Shown here: in pieces, positions 25,605 to 33,998 of the stretch
Layout: every line of letters starts with the position of its first letter
How positions within the stretch are numbered: the first letter of the stretch is position 1
Assembly (NCBI GenBank): GCA_023228945.1
Contig: JALOAI010000008.1
Location: 117,480-181,479, forward strand
Source: Pigmentiphaga sp.
GTDB taxonomy: Bacteria > Pseudomonadota > Gammaproteobacteria > Burkholderiales > Burkholderiaceae_B
DNA: 64,000 nt
Reading direction: 5' to 3'
Program-made: the position numbers and the translations under genes
Notes under the pieces: generated by a model
Told to the model about the DNA's origin: nothing
The model's input: the letters and a program-made list of their open reading frames with translations, nothing else
Database searches by the model: none

Positions 25605-26405
25605 ATGGCGGGCCGGGTATTTTTCAGGGATCAGGCGCGACATCTTTCCCGCCATGTCCATAGCTTCGAGGCCCCGAGCGACCTGTGGCCCACGCTGGTA
25701 CGCCTGACAGGAAAACGTATCACTCGCCAAGAGTTCATGCTTCTGGTGCGAGCGATTGCCATTGCACAGGCAGAAGACGAAACTCATACCAAGGGAGGCG
25801 CGACCCGTAAGGACGCGATGGCGCAGCTCAAAGCCATGTTGCGGTTGGAAGAAGGCGATGCCCTGCTCCAGGCGTTGCGTGGCTGTGATCGCTTGACATA
25901 CGAGGCTGTGCAGCAGGCGCAAATAGACGCTATCAGTGAAATTTTGTGGCGTGACGGTTTTTTCGTTGATGCGGATGGGGATGAGCATCGAATCGCGCCA
26001 AGCATGGAGCTTGGAGTGCAAGGGGGTGAGAGCAAGCGCGTGCCGCCGTATTTGCCGATGGGTTTTGCTGGCGTGCGTAATGCCGTGGCCGCAGCACTGA
26101 AAAATATCGAGGCGGATGAGTGGGGCGAAGAATCCAGCCCTGATCTACACCTTGTCACCATGCGGACACGCTTTCATCCGAAGATGAGGGCAGGGCGGGC
26201 CGCAAAGCCCTATCAACTCGACTTGGCACACGCATGCTGGGCACTCTGGGAGCGGCATGGGCCAAGTAAGGGGAGAGGCGCGTGGCGGACAAACGGGACG
26301 AATAAGCGTTCAAAACTGGTTGATATGGCAGACGTAGTTTTCAGTGCCGCAGGTATGAGGTTGGATAGCAGCCGACTGGTGGCGCTTTTGAAAAAGTCCA
26401 AATAA
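25605..26405 (+). CDS. hypothetical element protein
   Basis: 266 aa, starting at ATG 25605 after a strong GGAGGG, 16 nt behind int and so probably cotranscribed with it. I recognise no family. It is soluble, with no signal or membrane segment; it ends in a lysine-rich tail (LVALLKKSK). A stretch near residue 55 (FMLLVRAIAIAQAEDETHTK) looks helical. Nothing suggests a specific activity. Confidence 0.65.
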   Translation: MAGRVFFRDQARHLSRHVHSFEAPSDLWPTLVRLTGKRITRQEFMLLVRAIAIAQAEDETHTKGGATRKDAMAQLKAMLRLEEGDALLQALRGCDRLTYEAVQQAQIDAISEILWRDGFFVDADGDEHRIAPSMELGVQGGESKRVPPYLPMGFAGVRNAVAAALKNIEADEWGEESSPDLHLVTMRTRFHPKMRAGRAAKPYQLDLAHACWALWERHGPSKGRGAWRTNGTNKRSKLVDMADVVFSAAGMRLDSSRLVALLKKSK

Positions 26406-26449
26406 AAGGGGCTGTCACACTGGCGTCAATATAAGAAAGTTCAGCCATC

Positions 26450-26463
26450 CCGGTATTTACCGG
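26450..26463. promoter_or_regulatory. 14-bp dyad upstream of alpA
   Basis: CCGGTA-TT-TACCGG, perfect 6-bp arms, 32 nt before the alpA ATG in an 89-nt gap. A candidate operator for AlpA or the XRE repressor. Confidence 0.45.
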
Positions 26464-26494
26464 ATTCCTCGGATAAAGGAATAGGAATACGACG

Positions 26495-26710
26495 ATGACT
26501 GAACAAACGAATGTCGCGCCGCGCATCATCCGGCGCGATGAAGTGACCGCAAAGACGGGGCTTCCCCGTTCCTCGATTTACGACCGCGTGAAAGCTGGCC
26601 TGTTCCCCGCTCCTATTCGCTTGGGTGTCGGCATGAGGGCGACTGGCTGGGTGGAGTCTGAGGTGGATGCCTGGATTGTTGAGCAGATTGCCAACAATCG
26701 TTTGGCGTGA
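26495..26710 (+). CDS. alpA: AlpA-family excisionase/regulator
   Basis: 71 aa with the AlpA winged-helix pattern: IIRRDEVTAKTGLPRSSIYD, then FPAPIRLGVGMRATGWVESE and DAWIVEQ. In P4-like elements AlpA/Vis proteins activate int or direct excision. Start ATG 26495. Confidence 0.9.
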   Translation: MTEQTNVAPRIIRRDEVTAKTGLPRSSIYDRVKAGLFPAPIRLGVGMRATGWVESEVDAWIVEQIANNRLA

Positions 26711-26719
26711 GGGGCTGCT

Positions 26720-26899
26720 ATGGCTTCACCTCGCACCCCAGCGGGACATACCCGCGCAAAACTTGCATCTGAGCGCCAGCGTGCGAACAGTGAGGCACAG
26801 CGATACGCTGAAGCATTGCGTGATCTGAGCGCATCCGCGCGCGTGGAGTTGCAGCCAGCCAAGCGGAAGCGCACTCAAGATTGTGAGGTGCGAGCATGA
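26720..26899 (+). CDS. small hypothetical protein (59 aa)
   Basis: Short, basic and hydrophilic (MASPRTPAGHTRAKLASERQ at the start), ending in TQDCEVRA. It starts 10 nt after alpA and its TGA overlaps the next ATG (ATGA at 26896). The tight overlap is the main reason to believe it is real. Confidence 0.55.
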   Translation: MASPRTPAGHTRAKLASERQRANSEAQRYAEALRDLSASARVELQPAKRKRTQDCEVRA

Positions 26900-27978
26900 C
26901 CCGCGATCAACCTGCCGCCGCCCCATTTCGCAAGTTTTCGATGGGCACCTGGGCCGACAAGAAAGTGCGGCATTTGTCGTCGCTGGAGCCGTCCGGCCAA
27001 GCGCTGTACATCATGCTGGAAATTGGGCCGCAGACCACCAATATGCCTGGTGTGCAACCTGTTGGTCGCCTGGGCTTTGCTGAGATTCTGGAATGGGAGC
27101 CTGAAGACTTTGATAAAGCCTTTGCGGAAGTCTTAGCGCAAGGCTTGGCGAAAGCTGATTGGAAAGCTCGCTTCGTGTTTGTGCCAAAGGCTATTCAGCA
27201 CAACCTGCCGCAGAGTCCAAACGTGGTGAAGAGCTGGGCGTCCACCTGGTCGCGTGTACCGGATTGCGATCTGAAGCGCGAGGCGTGGGAAACCATCTAT
27301 GCAGCATTGCAAAGGATGGGGGACAGCTTTTCCAAGGCGTTCGAAGCCGCATGTCCGCTAGCTTTGGATGATGTTGGGGGCGGCAGCGTCAGCGGCGGAG
27401 TGCCTATCAGGAAGACTTCCCGAAAGCCTTCCGAAAAGGCTATCGGCTATCAGGAGCAGGAGAAAGAGCAGGAGAAAGAGCAGGAGAAAGAGCAGGAGAA
27501 AGAGCAGGAGAAAGAAAGACAAAGCGCTGCCGCGCCCGGTGTGTCTGGTTCGGATTCGCCTGACGGCGATGAGCCTGGAAACCCTGGAGCGCCTGACGGC
27601 CCTGACGGCCCTGATGCGCCTGAAGACCCGCCCGACGGCCCTGCTGGCGACGAAAAATCAAAACGCGCCCTGGGCATCCGGGAGCTGGTGGCCGAGGGTG
27701 TGGACAGGCAACACGCCGAGGACTGGCTGAAGATCCGTCGGGCGAAGAAAGCTCCCCTGACCGCGACCGCCCTGGACATCGTGCGCAAGGAGGCCGAGAA
27801 GGCCGGGATAACACTTGCGGATGCGGTTGCTCATTCGGTCGGCTCGAACTGGGCCGGATTCAAAGCGAAATGGTTGGACGAACCCGGCAGCAGCGGGCGC
27901 TCAAACCGGCAAGCACCCGCAAGCGGCAGGTTCGGCGGATTTGAACATCGAGATTACGGAACAGGCGGGCGGCTATGA
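26896..27978 (+). CDS. phage-type replication initiator/replisome organiser-like protein
   Basis: 360 aa. The N-terminal 130 residues resemble the winged-helix part of phage replication organisers (MGTWADKKVRHLSSLEPSGQ). A flexible linker holds five EQEKE-type repeats, then a Pro/Gly/Asp-rich run (residues about 186-255). The C-terminal domain (IRELVAEGVDRQHAEDWLKI; VGSNWAGFKAKWL) looks like the helicase-loader-recruiting end of such proteins. The domain layout and position support a replication role; the exact family needs a profile search. Both ends overlap neighbouring genes by 4 nt. Confidence 0.6.
   Translation: MTRDQPAAAPFRKFSMGTWADKKVRHLSSLEPSGQALYIMLEIGPQTTNMPGVQPVGRLGFAEILEWEPEDFDKAFAEVLAQGLAKADWKARFVFVPKAIQHNLPQSPNVVKSWASTWSRVPDCDLKREAWETIYAALQRMGDSFSKAFEAACPLALDDVGGGSVSGGVPIRKTSRKPSEKAIGYQEQEKEQEKEQEKEQEKEQEKERQSAAAPGVSGSDSPDGDEPGNPGAPDGPDGPDAPEDPPDGPAGDEKSKRALGIRELVAEGVDRQHAEDWLKIRRAKKAPLTATALDIVRKEAEKAGITLADAVAHSVGSNWAGFKAKWLDEPGSSGRSNRQAPASGRFGGFEHRDYGTGGRL
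27457..27516 (+). repeat. five tandem 12-bp repeats inside the replication-like gene
   Basis: CAGGAGAAAGAG repeated five times (the last ends GAA), encoding QEKE units of a charged linker. The unit is a multiple of three, so copy-number change keeps the frame. Confidence 0.9.
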
Positions 27979-28088
27979 AGTGCGACGAACCGCCAAAACT
28001 CCTACCTCTATGGCAAGCAATTGCCGACGTGCCTCAATCATGCTGGCTGACCCGCCAGCCTACGAAACCCATCAGCGAGGAAAGCTCA

Positions 28089-28778
28089 ATGACCGATTCC
28101 GCCGACATTGCCCTGCCAGGCGCTCATAGTGCTTGGGTGGAGCATTTACTTTTGATTCAGGAAGGCCCACCACCATCCCCCGAGATTTTCGACGGCGACC
28201 CGAAGCAAGAGCAGCTTGAGGCGGTTCGAGTCATCGGCGCCCGGCTGCGGGAAAGCCGCGAGCTGAACAACCTTTCGCAGACATTGGCCGCGCGGCGCCT
28301 TGGCTACTCGAACAGTTCCAAGCTGTCGAAAATTGAAGGGGCCACAGACACCTATAGCGTTCCCCTGTGGCTGATTATCCGGGCGGCCAAGGTATACGGC
28401 GTGTCGATAGATTTTCTTTTCGGTGTCTGCGATGACTGGGAAGGGTCGGGGGCAATTCGCAGCACCAATACCTGGGTGCTTGAAGCCTGGGAGCGTATGC
28501 GGCAGCGTGATTTGTCCGTCCTGGATCAAGTGCATTGTGAGGTTGTTGAGGTTGCCGAGCATACAACCGCACTGATCCGTAATGCCGAAGAGGTCGTGCA
28601 GGCGATTTCGGACTACCGGGCGCGGCACCCGTCATTCGATGAAACACCAATGAGCGGAACTGTTGTAGGCCGTGCTGAGCGGCTGGCGCAGCACGCCCAG
28701 GAGGCAGACAAAGCGCTGCGGCGGTATCGGCTGACGCCAATGTCTGGCCGTGCGCAAGGGGCCAACAATGGTAAATGA
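28089..28778 (+). CDS. XRE-family helix-turn-helix regulator
   Basis: 229 aa from ATG 28089 (after GAGGAAAG). The HTH is LRESRELNNLSQTLAARRLG then KLSKIEGATDTYSVPL, followed by YGVSIDFLFGV as in many phage repressors. The C-terminal half is helical with no known motif. The frame is open from ATG 27975, which overlaps the previous stop and would add 38 residues (MKCDEPPKLLPLW...), so that start is also possible. It could control the element's early genes. Confidence 0.8.
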   Translation: MTDSADIALPGAHSAWVEHLLLIQEGPPPSPEIFDGDPKQEQLEAVRVIGARLRESRELNNLSQTLAARRLGYSNSSKLSKIEGATDTYSVPLWLIIRAAKVYGVSIDFLFGVCDDWEGSGAIRSTNTWVLEAWERMRQRDLSVLDQVHCEVVEVAEHTTALIRNAEEVVQAISDYRARHPSFDETPMSGTVVGRAERLAQHAQEADKALRRYRLTPMSGRAQGANNGK

Positions 28779-29850
28779 TTGGCTGGGTAAGGTCCGGGGG
28801 CATGTTGGCGAAGCGGGCGCGCGTTTTACTGCCGATGCGCGGCAGCGCGTAGCAGCGGAGAAGAAGTCAGGCTCAACGGTGCTCACCGACCAGATGCTCA
28901 GGTCTGGGCAATGGGATGCTGGAAAGGTTCTGTTTACTACGCTGAATGGCGGTCTGACGGAAATCACCGCCAGCGAATTGGGCGCATTCCGCCGCAATAT
29001 GCAGCTTGCCAAGCGGCAGGCGGGATTTGATGGCAAGGGCATAACAGCCCGCCAAGTGATTGACCTGGCTTCATCCAGACCGCTGGTTTATGCAGGAAAA
29101 CAGCCCAAAGACGCACAAAGCGACATTGACAAGGCGCGCCGTGAGATAACTATGGCGGCGCCGGTATCAGCGCTGAATAGCACAATTCGTTTCATGACCA
29201 ACGCCGGAGGTTCAGAGCCGGGCGTAAGTCGCCACCATGTCGTGATTGAGCTGCTGGGATTTCGTGAGGCGGTGGACAGCATCACGGCTGCTGGGAACGA
29301 CCAGGCTGCCCCACGTAAAGCCGCAAATAAGCTGCGGAAATCTGGCCTCAAATTTGATTGCAGTTGCAAGCGGCATAGGTTCTTCCTTCGTTACGTGGCG
29401 ACTATCGGCGGATTCAATGCCGGGCGTGACGAAACTGGATTCCCTAAGATACGCAACCCCGGCCTGCAGGGGGTTGCTTGCAAACATGTTCTGCGCGTCA
29501 TGACTGAACTGGAATCGTCCAATACTGCTCTGCGTTTCTTGGAGCGGCATTTGCAGAGCGCTACGGCTTACAAAGCAAGAACCACCGCCCGGCAGGCCGA
29601 GGCCGAAGAAAACGCGAAGAAGTCCCCCGCCAGGATCAAGACCAGCGAACAGCGCAAGCAAGAAGCCGACAAGAGGCGGGAGCAGCGCGGGCTCCTGTCT
29701 GTCGCCAAGGATGTCATTTTGCAAAGACCCGAGAAAGCCTTACCAGCAACACGACGTGCGGCCAAGGCCGCCGCTGTATCGCTGGGCAAGAAGTTTGTCC
29801 TGACGCCGCAACAAATTGCAGAGATTCAGAATATTTTGATTCGGAAGTGA
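28768..29850 (+). CDS. SWIM-type zinc-motif protein of phage type
   Basis: 360 aa from ATG 28768, overlapping the previous gene by 11 nt. The pattern Cys198-x-Cys200 (FDCSCKRHRFFLRYV) and, after an insert, Cys238-x-His240 (GLQGVACKHVLRVM) is SWIM-like. A CxC...NPGxxxxxCKH layout like this is what I recall from proteins of unknown role in tailed phages; that likeness was not checked. The C-terminus is strongly basic and coiled (ARIKTSEQRKQEADKRREQR), suggesting nucleic-acid or DNA-complex binding. Role unknown. Confidence 0.65.
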   Translation: MVNDWLGKVRGHVGEAGARFTADARQRVAAEKKSGSTVLTDQMLRSGQWDAGKVLFTTLNGGLTEITASELGAFRRNMQLAKRQAGFDGKGITARQVIDLASSRPLVYAGKQPKDAQSDIDKARREITMAAPVSALNSTIRFMTNAGGSEPGVSRHHVVIELLGFREAVDSITAAGNDQAAPRKAANKLRKSGLKFDCSCKRHRFFLRYVATIGGFNAGRDETGFPKIRNPGLQGVACKHVLRVMTELESSNTALRFLERHLQSATAYKARTTARQAEAEENAKKSPARIKTSEQRKQEADKRREQRGLLSVAKDVILQRPEKALPATRRAAKAAAVSLGKKFVLTPQQIAEIQNILIRK

Positions 29851-29866
29851 GCACGGAGCCAACCCT

Positions 29867-30190
29867 ATGCGAACCATTTTCCAGGATAAATCCATCAAGA
29901 AGCTTGCCAGCCAGTGCGAGGCATTGGCGCATCAAGTCGGTACCCAGCTCCCGGCGGATGCCTTTATTCAAGAGGCGCTTTTCAATCTGAACGGGGAGGG
30001 CCGGTTGTACGACGCTGGTACGCCTTGTGTCGGTGCCGTTGAGCTTGAATTGTTGGGTAAACGTGAATGCCTGACGAAGGCGGTTTGCGAAGCCAGAGGC
30101 ATAGCCTTGAAGTGCCGCCACCTCGACCGTATCGCGCGGCAATATGGCGCAACCCCTGATTTTCCATCACCCGAAAGGATTAACCCATGA
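29867..30190 (+). CDS. hypothetical element protein
   Basis: 107 aa (MRTIFQDKSIKKLASQCEAL). No recognised domain. Its stop overlaps the start of the next gene by 4 nt, which supports expression. Two cysteines in CLTKAVCEARG and one in LKCRHLD are not in a clear metal pattern. Confidence 0.6.
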   Translation: MRTIFQDKSIKKLASQCEALAHQVGTQLPADAFIQEALFNLNGEGRLYDAGTPCVGAVELELLGKRECLTKAVCEARGIALKCRHLDRIARQYGATPDFPSPERINP

Positions 30191-30453
30191 CTTCACAATC
30201 CCCCATCACCACCGCAAGCCTGAAAGCGGATGGAACCGTTCACGCCCTGGCCACTGTTTGCGCCCAGGTCATGCGCGAGGTCGCCGTATCGGCCACGCCG
30301 GAGCGATTCATTCACCTGGTTGTCCAGCAGGTAGCCGCCAACGACGGGCAGGTAACTGCGGAACGCGTCGTTGAGCGTCTGCAAGCGACTGCTGCCGCCG
30401 GGAAAGCTCTGGCGGCTGAATTGCATTGGGCTGGTCGAGAAGGCCGCGCATAA
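30187..30453 (+). CDS. hypothetical element protein
   Basis: 88 aa, Ala-rich and helical (VVQQVAANDGQVTAERVVER). ATGA overlap with the preceding gene. No family recognised; the amphipathic helices could mediate dimerisation. Confidence 0.55.
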   Translation: MTSQSPITTASLKADGTVHALATVCAQVMREVAVSATPERFIHLVVQQVAANDGQVTAERVVERLQATAAAGKALAAELHWAGREGRA

Positions 30454-30520
30454 AACCGGAAAACGGCAGGAAACCCGCACGAAACCCCGACGAAAATAGA
30501 AAAAACCACTGGAGCCAACC

Positions 30521-31174
30521 ATGCTTACTTGTCCGAACACCCCGACCCTTGAAGAACTTCAAGCATTTCGCAACAGCCCTGATGCAGTGCATACAGCAAG
30601 GCGCCTGAAAGGCGATTTGCGGCGTGCTGTGACAGGCCTGAGAGCTGAAGCCTTGCTTGCCTTGGCGTTGCAGCATTTCCCCGGCGAAGCGCCAGAGCAA
30701 GCTCTTAAAAAGTTTGGTTTGGAGGTCATGGCGACCCTGCACGAGCTTTCCAAGGTTGGTTGTCACGCGCAGGCATTGCGGCGGGCTGAAGACGACCGCA
30801 TAAGCCCGCTGACACAGGCCGCCGCCAAGCGTTTGCTTACTGCTGCTGGCAGGGTGATGAGCATGCCGCGTCTGATTGAGCTGGAGCGCGCCGCAGTGCA
30901 GCGCAAGCGCAAGGAGCTGGCGGCAATGGATGTTGAAGATCCGTCATTCATCGAGAAGCTGGCTCCCGCGAACGGAGTAAAGGCGCTGGAGGATGAGCAA
31001 CGCGCCCTTGAGGCCGAAATTGCGGCTTTGGAAGAGTTTATGCGCACCAAGGATGAAACCCTATTGCCGCCCGGAATCAAGCCTTTCGACCAGGCCGCAT
31101 CGGATGAGGCGCGCCGCCTTGGGCATCTGCATTACCTTCAGCAAACAGTTGGCGGTGCAGCCGCCGCCGCATAG
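30521..31174 (+). CDS. hypothetical element protein with coiled coil
   Basis: 217 aa. The middle (about 120-175) is a probable coiled coil (LIELERAAVQRKRKELAAMD, ALEDEQRALEAEIAALEEFM). Otherwise unrecognised. A purine-rich GGAGCC leader precedes ATG 30521. Confidence 0.6.
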   Translation: MLTCPNTPTLEELQAFRNSPDAVHTARRLKGDLRRAVTGLRAEALLALALQHFPGEAPEQALKKFGLEVMATLHELSKVGCHAQALRRAEDDRISPLTQAAAKRLLTAAGRVMSMPRLIELERAAVQRKRKELAAMDVEDPSFIEKLAPANGVKALEDEQRALEAEIAALEEFMRTKDETLLPPGIKPFDQAASDEARRLGHLHYLQQTVGGAAAAA

Positions 31175-31189
31175 GGGGAGGTGTGCCAG

Positions 31190-31396
31190 ATGAACACTAA
31201 TACCTTGACATCAATACAGCGTGACCCTGGTGGTCGCCCGCCAAGCGTGCGGGCTATCCGCGTAAGTGCAAGCAGGCATGCCAGGGCCGCAATCGCTACC
31301 CTGGCGGCCATCGCGCAGGATGAGGCGGCGCCTTCCGCCGACCGCGTGAGCGCCGCACAGACCTTGCTGGCGCATGCTGTGCCGAAGGAATCGTGA
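31190..31396 (+). CDS. small hypothetical protein (68 aa)
   Basis: Starts at ATG 31190 after GGGGGAGG; a GTG three codons upstream is also possible. Ala/Arg-rich helix (RHARAAIATLAAIAQDEAAP). Its stop overlaps the next start by one base. No family recognised. Confidence 0.5.
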   Translation: MNTNTLTSIQRDPGGRPPSVRAIRVSASRHARAAIATLAAIAQDEAAPSADRVSAAQTLLAHAVPKES

Positions 31397-32247
31397 TGGT
31401 TCAGGTTCTCGACACAATTACGGTACGGCCCAGCCTGGAAGCAAAAACGCTTTCTTCTAAGTGGGATGGGCTATCACCGCATCTGATAGCGTCGTTCTAC
31501 GAAGTAGCGAAGACGGGCGAACACACATGGGATCGCATTGAGGGCGAAGGCGGCACAGACCCGGTGGCGGTTATGGCTCCACTGACAGAGGCAACTCTGG
31601 AAATGCTGCTGAACTGGCAGTCGCCGTTCGAGCAGACTGGCCCCGAGTCGCGCGCCCCGGCACTGGCGGCAATGCTTCAGTCCGGCTCTCTTCAACCAAC
31701 GGTCGATGCCATCAAGGCTTTCTTTAGGCCTGGAGACCAGCCGAACCCACCGCCGAATGTGGCGACGGACATGGCGAGGTCAGATCAATTCCTCAGGCAA
31801 TTTGAGGGCCGTACCGGCATCACCAAGCTGAACAGCACCCAGGTTTTCAACGGCATGCCGCCGGTCAAGATTACCGTGGTGGCGCTATTCCGGGCTTGGA
31901 GCAACGCGGCCAGCGAGGTAGAGGCGCCCGTCAATAAACTGATGGAATGGGCTTTGCCCGTCATGCTCTCTCCAGATGCTTCGGTTTTGGCAAGAGCGGC
32001 TGATGCAATTCGAGGAACCAAGGGATATATCGAGGCATTGATGCCGTCAATGTCACCTACCCGTATTGCTATGAGATACAAGGGCCGCGTTTATTCCCCG
32101 CTGGTCATCGAGTCTATTGGCATGCCGCTCAGTTCGCCGGTGAACAGTGATGGTGACTTCGTGCAGCTCGCCGTACCCATGACACTTTGCACATTGACGG
32201 CGCTTGACCGGGGTGACTGGCGAGCTATCGGCTACGAGAAAATTTAA
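31396..32247 (+). CDS. hypothetical protein, possibly phage structural (baseplate/tail assembly)
   Basis: 283 aa from ATG 31396, one base overlapping the previous stop. The centre (TGITKLNSTQVFNGMPPVKI, then LFRAWSNAASEVEAPVNKLM) looks to me like tail/baseplate-hub-associated proteins of some myoviruses, but this is a weak visual likeness. If right, it is a lone structural gene in an element without capsid genes. Alternatively it is an unrelated satellite protein. Confidence 0.5.
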   Translation: MVQVLDTITVRPSLEAKTLSSKWDGLSPHLIASFYEVAKTGEHTWDRIEGEGGTDPVAVMAPLTEATLEMLLNWQSPFEQTGPESRAPALAAMLQSGSLQPTVDAIKAFFRPGDQPNPPPNVATDMARSDQFLRQFEGRTGITKLNSTQVFNGMPPVKITVVALFRAWSNAASEVEAPVNKLMEWALPVMLSPDASVLARAADAIRGTKGYIEALMPSMSPTRIAMRYKGRVYSPLVIESIGMPLSSPVNSDGDFVQLAVPMTLCTLTALDRGDWRAIGYEKI

Positions 32248-32480
32248 TGAAGACACCAAGCAGACCAACCGATGCGCGGCCCTATGATGTTTCGGAGTTG
32301 ATGGATAAAGTTCTGCCCATTCTGGCGATAATTGGGCGTGCACACCTGCATGGCGGCTTGCATGTGGATGACACTCTACCGCTCGTGCAACAGTGTGAGG
32401 TCGGTGCGGCCCTGGACACGCTATCGGTGTTCGCCAGCTTGAATGATGTCGAAGCAGAAAGCCATGAGCGTCCCAGGTAA
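32247..32480 (+). CDS. small hypothetical protein (77 aa)
   Basis: ATG overlaps the preceding TAA by one base. Sequence such as MDKVLPILAIIGRAHLHGGL shows a helical core but no known family. It overlaps the following gene by 17 nt. Confidence 0.5.
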   Translation: MKTPSRPTDARPYDVSELMDKVLPILAIIGRAHLHGGLHVDDTLPLVQQCEVGAALDTLSVFASLNDVEAESHERPR

Positions 32481-33051
32481 GCCGCCCCGCCCCCGTAAGG
32501 CCGCCAGCAAAGCCCCCGCCAAGACAGTGCGGGGGCGGCCTACTAAGTACCGCGCGGAGTTTGCCGAGCAGGCGCGACGGCTGGCATTGCTGGGGCAGAC
32601 CGATGTGGAAATGGCCGCTTTCTTCGGCGTGGCCGAGCGCACGATCCACTACTGGAAGGGCGCGCACCGCGATTTTTTGCAGTCCCTAAAGGCGGGCAAG
32701 GAAGAAGCGGACGCGCTCGTAGCTGAAAGCCTGTACCGTGCGGCCATCGGGGGCGGCACCATTACCGAAACCAAGGTGCAAGCCGATGCCGACGGCAACA
32801 TCGTCGGGCGTACCACGGAGATCAAGCAGCTTCCGGCCAACACCACGGCTATGATTTTCTGGTTGAAGAACCGCCAGCCAGACAAGTGGCGCGACCGGAT
32901 CGAGCACCAGGCCGATATCAACGTGGATGGCCCTGGCATGGATGAGCTTGCGCGTGTGTTCCACGATAGGATGCAGCAGGCGCAGGAGCGGCAGGCAAGG
33001 ACGTTGGCTGAGCGCGGGTTCTTGAGTCGGGGTGACAGTAATGAAGGGTGA
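32464..33051 (+). CDS. terminase small subunit-like DNA-binding protein
   Basis: 195 aa. N-terminal basic tail, then an HTH typical of small terminases (GRPTKYRAEFAEQARRLALL; TDVEMAAFFGVAERTIHYWK), followed by AGKEEADALVAESLYRAAIG and the conserved MIFWLKNRQPDKWRDR. In satellites such proteins redirect a helper phage's packaging. No large terminase follows. Start 32464 is chosen to limit overlap; ATG 32443 is possible. Confidence 0.75.
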   Translation: MSVPGKPPRPRKAASKAPAKTVRGRPTKYRAEFAEQARRLALLGQTDVEMAAFFGVAERTIHYWKGAHRDFLQSLKAGKEEADALVAESLYRAAIGGGTITETKVQADADGNIVGRTTEIKQLPANTTAMIFWLKNRQPDKWRDRIEHQADINVDGPGMDELARVFHDRMQQAQERQARTLAERGFLSRGDSNEG

Positions 33052-33271
33052 CCCGTTGGGAAGCGACTATGAGCGGATGGCGGCGCTTGTGGCCGCGCTG
33101 GCGGCAACACTGGACGAAGGCCAGAAGGCACGCCAAAAGGTGGCGCGATTGGAGGCTGAGAATTCCGAGCTGCGCGCGCTGGCTCTTGCCACGGGCTTAG
33201 ACCCAGATGCCGCTTTGAAGCTGCGGGGCCGCGTAGATGTTGTGCTCTCTCTGGATAGCCGTTTTCTGTGA
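33041..33271 (+). CDS. small coiled-coil protein (76 aa)
   Basis: ATG 33041 overlaps the TerS-like stop by 11 nt. Contains a leucine-zipper-like heptad (KVARLEAENSELRALALATG). Function unknown; it may assist the TerS-like protein (inference from overlap only). Confidence 0.5.
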   Translation: MKGDPLGSDYERMAALVAALAATLDEGQKARQKVARLEAENSELRALALATGLDPDAALKLRGRVDVVLSLDSRFL

Positions 33272-33299
33272 AGGCAGCGCGCCTTCAATCCCAAGAAGC

Positions 33300-33326
33300 A
33301 AAAACCCGGCATGTAGCCGGGTGAAA
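33300..33326 (-). terminator. terminator for the minus-strand element operon
   Basis: ACCCGGC-ATGTA-GCCGGGT (33304-33322). Read on the minus strand the stem is followed by TTTTTG, so it suits the operon at 33412-34308; an A-rich flank makes it partly bidirectional. It closes the gap between the two convergent gene groups. Confidence 0.7.
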
Positions 33327-33411
33327 AGCGCTCAGACACTGTTTACCCGGCCAGGGCGCCTACTTCCGGTGGCGCTGGATGGAACCCGCGCCGTGATACT
33401 GCCGGCGGTGT

Positions 33412-33690
33412 TCAGGGGTTAACCCCATCGCATGAGACTGGCTGAGCGTCAGCAGACATTCCGCCAGCGACCGAATCGACCACGGCACGCGCCATTTCGA
33501 TTAAGCAGGCCGCGCCCCAGGCGTTGCTGCCTACGTCGAGTTGGGCGACCTCTTCAGCAATTTCATGGGCGGCGGTCAGCAGTAGCGATGCTTGTGCCAG
33601 CGCTTGGCTGGCGGGCACGTTGGGGTTCACTTGAAACAGGTGGGGCTGGCTTTCAGCAAGGCGGGCGAATCCGTGAGCGGTTGTTTTCAT
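33412..33690 (-). CDS. DUF3077-like small protein
   Basis: 92 aa from ATG 33690 (MKTTAHGFARLAESQPHLFQ). The pattern VNPNVPASQALAQASLLLTA with later LIEMARAVVDSVAGG resembles DUF3077 proteins seen near prophage regulators in proteobacteria. No enzymatic motif. Start overlaps the upstream gene's stop (ATGA). Confidence 0.6.
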   Translation of the reverse strand: MKTTAHGFARLAESQPHLFQVNPNVPASQALAQASLLLTAAHEIAEEVAQLDVGSNAWGAACLIEMARAVVDSVAGGMSADAQPVSCDGVNP

Positions 33691-33998
33691 TTCGCAATCC
33701 TTTGATCTGCTGCGGCTGCTTCGACGCATTCCTGTAGTTCGTCGGCAGGCACACCGATGATGCTGAGCTGGTAGTCGGCGGCCACGTAAGCCCCAAGGCC
33801 AGAAAGAGCCTGAATCAGCGCCGTGTTTTGGGCGCCCCCGTCGGCGTTTGCGGTTTCGATGCACTGGAACAGCGCACCCAGCCAGTTCAGGGCCTCCACG
33901 CTGCGGTGCATAGGTTCTACGATGTGTTCCGGCGAGCGCCCGAAGAACGCCTGAACGCCTTGGGCGGCTTGTTCCGGGGTGAGGGTTGTCTTAGCCAT
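33687..33998 (-). CDS. hypothetical element protein (103 aa)
   Basis: Starts at ATG 33998 (MAKTTLTPEQAAQGVQAFFG). Helical, no recognised family. Overlaps both neighbours by a few bases, forming a three-gene minus-strand operon. Confidence 0.55.
   Translation of the reverse strand: MAKTTLTPEQAAQGVQAFFGRSPEHIVEPMHRSVEALNWLGALFQCIETANADGGAQNTALIQALSGLGAYVAADYQLSIIGVPADELQECVEAAAADQRIAK

Noticed and set aside
27451..27520. Regular repeats that might be a small CRISPR array
   Set aside because: The 12-bp units abut without spacers and encode an in-frame QEKE linker. No cas gene is present.
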